From positions 3,448 through 12,222 of the forward strand of contig PKWA01000115.1 in the NCBI GenBank assembly GCA_003131665.1: a stretch of DNA of 8,775 nt. The letters run 5' to 3'. Shown in pieces: positions 1 to 6,500 of the stretch. The position numbers were made by a program, and so were the translations under genes. The notes beneath the pieces are model-generated. The model was not told the DNA's origin. It saw nothing but the letters and a program-made list of their open reading frames with translations, and made no database searches. Every line of letters starts with the position of its first letter. Position 1 is the stretch's first letter. The stretch is from Acidimicrobiaceae bacterium. Its GTDB lineage: Bacteria > Actinomycetota > Acidimicrobiia > Acidimicrobiales > RAAP-2.

Positions 1-957
1 CCCGCCGATCTCGTTCATCGCCACCTTCAACGTGGACGGGGGCGCTTCACCTTTGACGCCACTGATTCGTACTCGATCGTGATCGATCTGCTCGAGATGA
101 ATGGTGTCAAAGCGTGCCGACACGTCCGGACCCAAGTAGGCCGGACCGGCGATCTCGTAGAGCAACTGTGAAGTCACGGTACCTACCGAGACCTCACCGC
201 CGGTGCCGTCGTGTTTGCCCACGACGCACGAGCCGTCCTCGGCCACTTCCACCCAGGGGAAACCGACCCGGGCCATACCCGCCACGTCGCGAAAGAATGA
301 GTAGTTGCCCCCCGTCGCCTGGGCGCCGCACTCGACGACGTGCCCCGCGACGACTGCGCCCGCGAGTTGATCGAAGTCCTCGCGGTGCCAGTGGTGATGC
401 CAGGCTGCCGGGCCACAGACGAGCGCCGCGTCGGTCACGCGTCCCGTCACGACGATGTCCGCGCCGAGGGACAACGCTTCGACGATGCCAAAACATCCCA
501 GGTAGGCGTTGGCGGTGATGAAGCGCGCCACGTCCCCGACAGATTTGCCAGTCTCCATATCCGCCAGATCGATTCCGGCGCCTTGGAGTTCGGCCAAGCG
601 CGGCAAGAGGTCGTCACCGTTCACGTAGGCGATAGTGGGCGAGAGGCCGAGCTTGGTGGCGACCTCGGCGACGGCCTCGGCGCAGTGCTCGGGTTCGAGG
701 CCCCCGGCGTTGGACACGACCTTGATACCCCGATCGAGACAGGTGCCCATGACCTGTTCCATTTGGGTGACGAAGGTGCGCGCGTAGCCGGCGCCCGGTC
801 GTTTCGCCCGCGAACGGGCCAGGATCAGCATGGTCAGTTCGGCCAACCAGTCGCCAGTTAAGACGTCGATCGGCCCCCCGTTGACCATCTCGTGAGCGGC
901 CGAGAGGCGATCACCGTAGAAGCCCGAGCAGTTGGCGATGCGTATCGGTGAGGCCAC
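1..957 (-). CDS. AtuA-family (DUF1446) protein, 3' end cut by window edge
   Basis: Reading frame open from a GTG at 957 down to base 1, giving 319 residues with no stop. Motifs recognised as typical of the acyclic terpene utilization AtuA family (DUF1446): NCSGFYGDR (8-17), SNAGGLEP (82-89), NGDD (113-116), GADIVVTGRVTDAALV (165-180), GHVVECGAQATGGN (205-218), KHDGTGGEV (248-256) and a YLGPDVSARFDT block (274-285). The family's biochemical role is not firmly known; members are encoded next to acyl-CoA carboxylases and needed for citronellol/geraniol catabolism in pseudomonads. Single-domain members have roughly 450 residues, so about the last third lies outside the window. GTG is chosen because GGAGGG sits six bases upstream and it starts two bases after the stop of the carboxylase alpha gene, which implies coupled translation. 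Family assignment is firm; the substrate is inference from the neighbours. Confidence 0.9.
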   Translation of the reverse strand, partial: MASPIRIANCSGFYGDRLSAAHEMVNGGPIDVLTGDWLAELTMLILARSRAKRPGAGYARTFVTQMEQVMGTCLDRGIKVVSNAGGLEPEHCAEAVAEVATKLGLSPTIAYVNGDDLLPRLAELQGAGIDLADMETGKSVGDVARFITANAYLGCFGIVEALSLGADIVVTGRVTDAALVCGPAAWHHHWHREDFDQLAGAVVAGHVVECGAQATGGNYSFFRDVAGMARVGFPWVEVAEDGSCVVGKHDGTGGEVSVGTVTSQLLYEIAGPAYLGPDVSARFDTIHLEQIDHDRVRISGVKGEAPPSTLKVAMNEIGG

Positions 958-959
958 TA

Positions 960-2900
960 TTAGCCCTCCGGCACCGCGTCGAGATCGAGTGTCAGCAGCG
1001 CCACGTCCCGGTCGACCTGCTGGCCCTTCGTGACCAAGACGGCGATGACGGTTCCCGCACCTGGCGCGCTGATGACGTGCTCCATCTTCATCGCCTCCAT
1101 GACGACCAGCGTCTCGCCGGCTTCGACGTGTTGGCCGGGCCCGACGCGAACGTCGAGGACCAGTCCGGGCATCGGCGCGTTCAGTCCTCCCACCGTGGCC
1201 TCGCCGCGACGAACCTCGAAGCGTGCGACGATCTCGAACGTGGCCGTGCCGCGCAGCGTCTGAACGTAGAGGTGTTCATTGCAATGCGTGACGCGCGCGC
1301 TGGCACGTCGGCCATTGATCTCCGCATCGATCGCTAACTCGCTCCAGTGATGAATCCGCGCGACGCCGAGCTCGCTGAGATCAAAGGATCCGTCGCGACG
1401 CGCGCGGTAGTCCACGTCGATGTGACGACCATTGAAGCGCAGCGCTGTTCGCTGGCTCGGTAGTCGCGCGTTTCGCCAACCGCTGGGAATCTCGGAAAGT
1501 ACGAGGGCGTTCTCGCGGCGCTCGCCCTGGAGCCAGAGCGCGCCGGCGCTGGCAGCCCACACCAACTCAGCCTCACTCAGTTCCAAGGCGAGTGGCGGAG
1601 CGTAGCGCTCGATGAAGTCCGTCGTGGTGTCGCCGCTGAGAAAGTGTTCGTTTCGTAGCGTGCCCGCGAGAAAATCGCGATTCGTCACAACGCCGCCTAG
1701 GTGCAGTCGCTCCAGAGCCAAGGCGAGCGTGGCGGCGGCTTCGTCACGGGTGGGGGCGTGGGCGATGACCTTGGCCAGCAGCGGGTCGAACGCCACGGAG
1801 ACGTGAGAGCCACGCTGCACACCACTCTCCCAGCGCACGGCCGGTTGGGCCGACGGCTCGAACGCGACCAGTGTGCCGGTCGCGGGCAAGAAGCCAACCG
1901 AAGGGTCCTCCGCGCAGAGCCGCGCTTCGATGGCGTGGCCGGAGAAATGCACGTCGTCTTGGGTATAACCGAGCTCTTCTCCCGAGGCGATCCGGAGCTG
2001 TTCTCTCACGAGATCGATGCCGGTGACCTCTTCGGTCACAGGATGCTCGACTTGGAGGCGGGTGTTGACCTCGAGAAAGTAGAACGCGCGAGTCTCGTCG
2101 TCGACGAGGAACTCCACCGTTCCGGCCGACTCATAGCCGATCGCACGCGCGAGTTCGAGGGCGGCCGAGCCCATGGCGTGGCGCATGGCGTCATCGACGA
2201 TGGGTGAGGGTGACTCCTCGATGAGTTTCTGGTGACGGCGTTGAATGGAACAGTCGCGTTCACCGAGATGAACGAGGTGGCCGTGCTGATCACCGAGGAT
2301 TTGAACCTCGACGTGTCGTGATCTCGCGAGGTATCGCTCGAGAAACACCCGGTCGTCACCAAAACTGCTCTGCGCTTCGCGCCGCGCCGCGGAGAGGGCC
2401 TCGTTCAGTTGCGAGTCCTCGTGCACGACGTGCATGCCCTTGCCGCCGCCGCCCGCGGCAGCTTTGACAATGAGCGGAAAGCCAATGGACTTCGCGTCTT
2501 TCGGGTTCTCGCTCGAAGGGAGGAGCGGTACTCCCGCGGCGCTCGCCGACTGTTTGGCCGCCAGCTTGTCGCCCATCGCGGCAATCACGCGTGAAGGCGG
2601 TCCGATCCACACCAGTCCCGCCGCTTCGACCTTCGCTGCGAACTCGGCGTTCTCCGAGAGAAAGCCGTAGCCGGGGTGAATCGCGTCGGCGCCACAGCGC
2701 GCGGCGGCCGCCAGAATCGCTTCTTGATCGAGGTAACCCGTCGAAAGCAACAGCGCTTCGTCGGCGTCGGCGACGAAGGGGGCGTCGACGTCGCCGTCCA
2801 CGTAGATGGCGACTCCGCGTAGCCCCATCTCACGAGCGCCGCGCAGCACTCTTCGCGCGATCTCGCCGCGATTGGCCACCAGGAGGGTGGTGAACCTCAC
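960..2900 (-). CDS. Acyl-CoA carboxylase alpha subunit (biotin carboxylase + biotin carrier)
   Basis: Carboxylates its own biotin with ATP and bicarbonate and delivers the carboxybiotin to the beta subunit. Starting at GTG 2900 it has 646 residues, close to the roughly 655 of methylcrotonyl-CoA and geranyl-CoA carboxylase alpha chains. Visible in order: N-terminal VANRGEIARR (8-17); the ATP-grasp glycine loop KAAAGGGGKGMHVV (146-159); GERDCSIQRRHQKLIEE (213-229); FLEVNTRLQVEHPVTE (276-291), the catalytic end of biotin carboxylase; a weakly conserved middle region (about 430-560) where related enzymes have the subunit-contact (BT) domain; and the biotinyl domain with EAMKMEH, whose lysine is about residue 605. 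An upstream ATG at 2963 would add 21 residues, but that tail lies within the beta gene and precedes the usual N-terminus; GTG 2900 overlaps the beta stop by GTGA. Acyl-CoA specificity cannot be read from this subunit. Confidence 0.95.
   Translation of the reverse strand: MRFTTLLVANRGEIARRVLRGAREMGLRGVAIYVDGDVDAPFVADADEALLLSTGYLDQEAILAAAARCGADAIHPGYGFLSENAEFAAKVEAAGLVWIGPPSRVIAAMGDKLAAKQSASAAGVPLLPSSENPKDAKSIGFPLIVKAAAGGGGKGMHVVHEDSQLNEALSAARREAQSSFGDDRVFLERYLARSRHVEVQILGDQHGHLVHLGERDCSIQRRHQKLIEESPSPIVDDAMRHAMGSAALELARAIGYESAGTVEFLVDDETRAFYFLEVNTRLQVEHPVTEEVTGIDLVREQLRIASGEELGYTQDDVHFSGHAIEARLCAEDPSVGFLPATGTLVAFEPSAQPAVRWESGVQRGSHVSVAFDPLLAKVIAHAPTRDEAAATLALALERLHLGGVVTNRDFLAGTLRNEHFLSGDTTTDFIERYAPPLALELSEAELVWAASAGALWLQGERRENALVLSEIPSGWRNARLPSQRTALRFNGRHIDVDYRARRDGSFDLSELGVARIHHWSELAIDAEINGRRASARVTHCNEHLYVQTLRGTATFEIVARFEVRRGEATVGGLNAPMPGLVLDVRVGPGQHVEAGETLVVMEAMKMEHVISAPGAGTVIAVLVTKGQQVDRDVALLTLDLDAVPEG
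964..969 (-). promoter_or_regulatory. Ribosome binding site for the AtuA-family gene
   Basis: GGAGGG on the minus strand lies inside the last codons of the carboxylase alpha gene, six bases before the GTG at 957. It is a strong Shine-Dalgarno match and is what fixes the non-ATG start of the downstream gene. Confidence 0.7.
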
Positions 2901-4534
2901 AGGCGAAAGACCCCGTAGCTCGAAGCACCCTCGACCGCTCGGCTTCGAACCACTGAGAGACACAGACCTAAGACCGTTCGCGTGTCGCGCGGATCGATGA
3001 TGCCGTCGTCACTGACCGCGCCGGTCGCGGCCAGCGCGAGCGAACCTTTTTCCTGGGCCGCTTCGACCATTTCGACGATCTTGGCGTCTTCGGCCTCGTC
3101 GAACGCCTCTCCCTTTCGTTCGGCTTGGCCGCGACGGACTTGGGACATGACCCCGGCGATCTGCTTGGGTCCCATTACGGCAATCTTGGCGGTCGGCCAG
3201 AGGAACGTGAAGCGATTGTTGAACGCGCGCCCCGACATCCCGTAAGTGCCCGCTCCGTAAGAAGAGCCGATGATAACGGTCAAGTGCGGCACCGTGGAGT
3301 TCGTCACGGCGTTGAGCATCTGCGAGCCCTTTTTGATGATGCCCTCGGCTTCGGCCTCCTTGCCGACCATGTAACCCGTGATGTTCTGGATGAAGACGAG
3401 TGGCACGTCGATCTGATTGCAGAGCTGAATGAACTGACCGGCCTTCTCGGCGGCTTTAGGTTGGATGACGCCGTTGTTGGCAAGGATTCCTATTGGATAC
3501 CCGTGGATGCTCGCCCAGCCACAGATCAGTGTCGGGCCGTAGCGTGTCTTGAACTCTTCGAAACGAGATCCGTCAACGACGCGCGCGATTACGTCACGCA
3601 CGTCGACGCTCTGGCGCAAATCGCGACTGACGATGCCGAGCAACTCTTCGGGGTCGTAGACCGGCTCGTCACTCTTCAGCGACGGCGCGGGACCCTTCTT
3701 TCGCCAGTTGAGGTGTGAGACGACCTCACGACACATGCGTATAGCGTCCATCTCGTCTTCGGCGAAGTAGTCACCAAGTCCCGAGACCTCCGCGTGCATC
3801 AAGGCGCCGCCGAGGGTTTCGTCGTCGGACTCTTCGCCCGTCGCCATCTTCACGAGTGGTGGACCGGCGAGAAAGATCTTGGACTGATCTTTTACCAAGA
3901 TGTTGTAGTCCGAAAGTCCGGGCTGATACGCCCCGCCCGCGGTCGAGGAACCAAAGACGACGCACACCGTGGGTACGCGCATCTTGGACAGTTCGATGAG
4001 GTCATAGAAGAATCGACCACTCTCGGCGAAGTGACCGGTCTGCATACGACCGCCGCCGCCTCGCCCAACGCGCAGGTCGGCCCCGGCCGACTCGACGAAG
4101 CTCACGTAGGGGATTTGGTTGTCGCGCGCTATTTCGAGCGCGCGCATCCACTTCTTGGCCGAGTACAACGTCAACGCGCCGCCCAACACCGAGGGATCGT
4201 TCGCCATGATCAGGCACTCCGTGTTGGCGATGACCCCGATGCCCATCACCATGCCCCCACCAATGGTGTAGTCCGAGTCGAATCCGGCCAGCGCCGAGAT
4301 TTCGAGGAAGGGCGAATCGGGATCGAGCACGTTGGCGATGCGCTCGCGCACGGGCAACTTGCCCCTCGAGCGCATTCTCTCCATGGCCTTCTCGCCGCCG
4401 CCGGCTTCGGCTTGATCTAAGAGCTCGCCGATGACACCGAGCTGTTCGAGCATGTCGACGCGGTTCTTTTTGAATGGTTCTGAGGAGGTGTCGAGCGTCG
4501 AGGCGAGCGGCGGCGCGAGCAAAACTTGCTTCAT
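2897..4534 (-). CDS. Acyl-CoA carboxylase beta subunit (carboxyltransferase)
   Basis: Transfers the carboxyl group from biotin to an acyl-CoA. It has 545 residues from ATG 4534, normal for the methylcrotonyl-CoA/geranyl-CoA class. The N-terminal crotonase-like half contains a VESAGADL segment (147-154) and GGAYQPGLSDY (about 200-210). The C-terminal half contains QNITGYMVGK (383-392), GSSYGAGTYGMSGRAF (423-438), a WPTAKIAVMG segment (about 446-455) and the final IDPRDTR block (about 513-519). The GYMVGK and IIKKGS stretch resembles branched enoyl-CoA carboxylases more than propionyl-CoA enzymes, but distinguishing methylcrotonyl- from geranyl-CoA needs an alignment. A TTG six bases upstream is in frame, yet AGGA at 4545-4542 is correctly spaced for ATG 4534. 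First gene of the minus-strand operon; its stop overlaps the alpha start. Confidence 0.94.
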   Translation of the reverse strand: MKQVLLAPPLASTLDTSSEPFKKNRVDMLEQLGVIGELLDQAEAGGGEKAMERMRSRGKLPVRERIANVLDPDSPFLEISALAGFDSDYTIGGGMVMGIGVIANTECLIMANDPSVLGGALTLYSAKKWMRALEIARDNQIPYVSFVESAGADLRVGRGGGGRMQTGHFAESGRFFYDLIELSKMRVPTVCVVFGSSTAGGAYQPGLSDYNILVKDQSKIFLAGPPLVKMATGEESDDETLGGALMHAEVSGLGDYFAEDEMDAIRMCREVVSHLNWRKKGPAPSLKSDEPVYDPEELLGIVSRDLRQSVDVRDVIARVVDGSRFEEFKTRYGPTLICGWASIHGYPIGILANNGVIQPKAAEKAGQFIQLCNQIDVPLVFIQNITGYMVGKEAEAEGIIKKGSQMLNAVTNSTVPHLTVIIGSSYGAGTYGMSGRAFNNRFTFLWPTAKIAVMGPKQIAGVMSQVRRGQAERKGEAFDEAEDAKIVEMVEAAQEKGSLALAATGAVSDDGIIDPRDTRTVLGLCLSVVRSRAVEGASSYGVFRL

Positions 4535-4540
4535 GCGCAA

Positions 4541-4546
4541 ATCCTA
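4541..4546 (-). promoter_or_regulatory. Ribosome binding site / possible leaderless -10 before the carboxylase operon
   Basis: The minus-strand hexamer TAGGAT ends six bases before ATG 4534. It contains AGGA with seven bases to the ATG, a reasonable Shine-Dalgarno site that favours ATG over the upstream TTG. It also fits the actinobacterial TANNNT -10 pattern, with a predicted start point at or near the ATG itself. Sequence alone cannot decide between the two readings. Confidence 0.4.
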
Positions 4547-4634
4547 GTTACCGGTTGAAAGCAGCGTTTTTGCCCGGACCGACGCCAACGGCACCGACGC
4601 GACGACGCACACGCCCTTCGACGCGCGTGAAGTT

Positions 4635-4653
4635 TTCGTCCGGGAACGACGAA
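4635..4653. repeat. Perfect 6-bp inverted repeat upstream of rpiB
   Basis: TTCGTC (4635-4640), a seven-base spacer, then GACGAA (4648-4653): exact inverted complements. The right arm ends 23 bases before the rpiB ATG, a usual place for an operator or a leader hairpin. A 6-bp dyad can arise by chance, and no T-tract follows that would make it a terminator. Confidence 0.4.
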
Positions 4654-4676
4654 GTGTGAAGGGTAAGGTGTGCTCA

Positions 4677-5135
4677 ATGCGTATCGCCCTTGGCTCGGAT
4701 CACGCCGGCTACGACTTGAAGACGCTGTTGAAGTCAACGCTCGTGGCGTGGGGCTACGACGTGCTGGACCTCGGAACGAACAGCGCCAGCGAACCGGTGG
4801 ACTATCCCGATTTTGGTGCCGCGGTTGGACGAGCGGTGGTGTCCGGCGAAGCCGAGTTGGGCGTGGCGTGCTGTGGCTCGGGCATCGGTGTGGCGATGGC
4901 CGCGAACAAGGTACCCGGCGTTCGCGCCGCGGTCGTGCACGACGTGACGAGTGGACACCTCGCGCGCGAGCACAATCACGCGAACGTGCTGTGTATGGGC
5001 GGGCGACTCCTCGGCTTGGTGGTCGCCATCGAGTCGATGGAAGCGTGGCTGAACGCGACACCCCAAGTGCGCCACGAAGGACGTATCGAAAAGCTGCGAC
5101 AGCTCGACATTGCATTAGCGAACGAGGAGAAGTAG
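4677..5135 (+). CDS. rpiB: Ribose-5-phosphate isomerase B
   Basis: Interconverts ribose 5-phosphate and ribulose 5-phosphate in the cytoplasmic pentose phosphate pathway. From ATG 4677 it has 152 residues, the normal RpiB length. Seen: an N-terminal GSDHAGYDLK motif (6-15; D8, H9), VDYPDF (41-46), CCGSGIG (65-71), AANK (75-78), GVRAA (81-85) and REHNHANVL (97-105; H99). Cys66 sits where the catalytic cysteine of E. coli RpiB lies, so this is the cysteine-type enzyme, unlike the mycobacterial form that lacks it. An in-frame GTG at 4656 would add seven residues that do not belong to the family, so the ATG, with AAGG eight bases upstream, is preferred. The gene stops four bases before glyA, which suggests one transcript. 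Some RpiB-family proteins act on other sugar phosphates (for example LacA/LacB); the intact motifs and glyA context favour RpiB. Confidence 0.94.
   Translation: MRIALGSDHAGYDLKTLLKSTLVAWGYDVLDLGTNSASEPVDYPDFGAAVGRAVVSGEAELGVACCGSGIGVAMAANKVPGVRAAVVHDVTSGHLAREHNHANVLCMGGRLLGLVVAIESMEAWLNATPQVRHEGRIEKLRQLDIALANEEK
5124..5129 (+). promoter_or_regulatory. Ribosome binding site for glyA
   Basis: GAGGAG within the last codons of rpiB lies ten bases before the GTG at 5140. It supports the GTG start and coupled translation of the two genes. Confidence 0.5.
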
Positions 5136-5139
5136 AGGC

Positions 5140-6438
5140 GTGGGCACATCACCGTTGGACGCGTGGATTACCGACGACGACGAGATTGCGTCGCTCCTTC
5201 ATCAAGATTGGACTCGTCAAACGACGACGGTGCAGTTGATCGCGAGTGAGAACTTTGCCTCGCCGTCGGTGTTGGCCGCGACGGGTTCGATTCTCACCAA
5301 TAAGTACTCCGAGGGCTATCCCGGTCGTCGCTACTACGGCGGTAACCAAGTGGTCGATGAAGTGGAGGACTTGGCCCGTCGACGTTTGACCGCGCTCTTG
5401 GGCGCCGATCACGCGAACGTCCAGCCCCACTGCGGCGCGAACGCGAATGTCGCGGTCTACGAGGCGCTTTTGAACGCGGGCGACACCATTCTCGCCATGC
5501 GACTCGACCAAGGCGGCCATCTCACCCACGGCTCACCGGCCTCGATCACCTCGAAGTTCTGGAAGTTTGTCTCCTACGGGGTGACGCCGCGTTCGGACGA
5601 TCCGGCCACGCCCGGTGAGGTCATTGACTTTGACAACGTGCGTGAGTTGGCGCTCGAACATCGGCCCAAGCTCATCGTCGCCGGGGCCACGGCCTACTCG
5701 CGAGTGATCGACCCGGTGCCGTTTCGTGAGATCGCCGACGAAGTGGGCGCGCTCTTGATGTTCGACTCGGCCCACGTGGCCGGTCTCATCGCGGGCGGCT
5801 CTCACCCCGACCCGGTGCCTTACGCCGACGTCGTCTCCTTTACGACCCACAAGACCCTGCGTGGTCCGCGCGGGGGTGCCATTGTCTGTCGCGAGGAGTT
5901 CGCGAAGAAGATCGACTCGGCCGTCTTCCCGGGACAGCAGGGCGGGCCGCTGGAGCACGTGATCGCTGCCAAGGCGGTGACGTTCCGGATCGCGGCAAGC
6001 CCGCAGTTCCGCGAGCGCCAGCAGCGGACGCTCGAAACGCGTATAGGCGAGCCAGCAGCGCTGCTCGGCGCCGGCAACGGCATCGAGGTCCTGACGGGCG
6101 GTACCGACGTACACCTCGTGCTCGTCGACCTGCGCGCCAGCGAGCTGAGTGGCCAGGACGCCGAGGATCGCCTGGCGCAGGTCAACATCACCGTCAACCG
6201 CAACGCGATTCCCTTCGACCCGCGTCCGCCGCGCGTCACATCAGGCCTGCGCATCGGCTCACCCGCGATGGTTACTCGCGGGCTTGTCCCGGACGACTTC
6301 CGCGACATCGGTGAGATCATCGGCCTCGCGTTGAGCCCGAGCTTCGAGCGTCTGCGAGGCGATCTCCTCGAGCGCGTCGCCGCGATCGTCGACCGATATC
6401 CACTCTACGCGGATCTTGCGGCGCCCGCCGCCGTCTGA
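5140..6438 (+). CDS. glyA: Serine hydroxymethyltransferase (codon use changes mid-gene)
   Basis: PLP enzyme converting serine and tetrahydrofolate to glycine and 5,10-methylenetetrahydrofolate, the main source of one-carbon units. The frame is intact at 432 residues, slightly longer than the 417 of E. coli GlyA. Seen: IASENFASPSV (34-44), an N-terminal TNKYSEGYPGRRYYGG block (53-68), the FDSAHVAGLI region (about 208-217), SFTTHKTLRGPRGG (233-246) with the PLP-binding lysine K238, FPGQQGGPLEH (263-273), and LTGGTDVHLVLVDL followed by TVNRNAIPFD and TSGLRIGSPA near the C-terminus. GTG 5140 follows rpiB by four bases. The protein reads as one complete enzyme, but leucine, serine and arginine codon choice switches abruptly near residues 240-270. 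The segment after the switch around RTLETRIGEPAALL diverges from the usual pattern there. The gene may be a hybrid, biological or from assembly. Confidence 0.93.
   Translation: MGTSPLDAWITDDDEIASLLHQDWTRQTTTVQLIASENFASPSVLAATGSILTNKYSEGYPGRRYYGGNQVVDEVEDLARRRLTALLGADHANVQPHCGANANVAVYEALLNAGDTILAMRLDQGGHLTHGSPASITSKFWKFVSYGVTPRSDDPATPGEVIDFDNVRELALEHRPKLIVAGATAYSRVIDPVPFREIADEVGALLMFDSAHVAGLIAGGSHPDPVPYADVVSFTTHKTLRGPRGGAIVCREEFAKKIDSAVFPGQQGGPLEHVIAAKAVTFRIAASPQFRERQQRTLETRIGEPAALLGAGNGIEVLTGGTDVHLVLVDLRASELSGQDAEDRLAQVNITVNRNAIPFDPRPPRVTSGLRIGSPAMVTRGLVPDDFRDIGEIIGLALSPSFERLRGDLLERVAAIVDRYPLYADLAAPAAV
5860..5960. other. Codon-usage breakpoint inside glyA
   Basis: Hand count of leucine codons in glyA: upstream of about 5930, TTG 9, CTC 10, CTT 2, CTG 1; downstream, CTG 8, CTC 8, CTT 2, TTG 1. 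AGC serine codons are absent before and appear four times after, and CGT/CGA arginine gives way mainly to CGC. The first 60 codons of the carboxylase beta gene (TTG 2, TTA 1, CTC 6, CTG 0) match the left style; the first 57 of the WecA-like gene (CTG 6, CTC 5, CTT 1, TTG 0) match the right style. The break falls in or beside the highly conserved FPGQQGGPLEH block. Confidence 0.75.
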
Positions 6439-6500
6439 CTGCATCAGCGTCTGCGGCCCTTACATTGGCCTAGCCCGCCTGCGATGCTGTCGTCCAGCCG
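6439..6500. other. Short intergenic spacer between glyA and the WecA-like gene
   Basis: A 62-bp spacer with no convincing terminator, promoter or Shine-Dalgarno sequence. It holds only a GGCC/GGCC pair too short to be a useful stem, and a six-codon ATG frame at 6484 that ends across the next start codon. Confidence 0.5.

Larger units (their letters stand above)
4535..4676. promoter_or_regulatory. Divergent intergenic region between carboxylase operon and rpiB-glyA
   Basis: This 142-bp region separates two divergent genes, so promoters for both directions should lie here. I see no clear -35/-10 pair on either strand. The features I can point to are a TAGGAT hexamer next to the carboxylase start, a perfect short inverted repeat near the rpiB end, and AAGG eight bases before the rpiB ATG as a moderate ribosome binding site. 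Confidence 0.55.

Noticed and set aside
1701..2207. Plus-strand open frame of 168 codons opposite the carboxylase alpha gene
   Set aside because: Same reasoning: antisense shadow of the biotin carboxylase region with no recognisable protein features.
2898..2963. Longer alpha-subunit start at ATG 2963 (21 extra residues)
   Set aside because: The extension lies inside the beta gene, has no family similarity, and a GTG overlapping the beta stop by four bases gives the usual N-terminus.
3125..3718. Plus-strand open frame of 197 codons opposite the carboxylase beta gene
   Set aside because: It is antisense to a well-conserved enzyme in GC-rich DNA, where such shadow frames are common; no family motifs, membrane segments or ribosome binding site.
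4531..5115. Minus-strand open frame of 194 codons opposite rpiB
   Set aside because: Rich in Arg, Ser and Pro, typical of a shadow frame, and antisense to a complete rpiB.
5533..6114. Minus-strand open frame of 193 codons opposite glyA
   Set aside because: Charged, low-complexity shadow of glyA; it also crosses the codon-use junction, and the glyA frame explains the conservation.
6454..6472. Possible terminator between glyA and the WecA-like gene
   Set aside because: The only inverted match is GGCC/GGCC, a four-base stem with no following T-tract.
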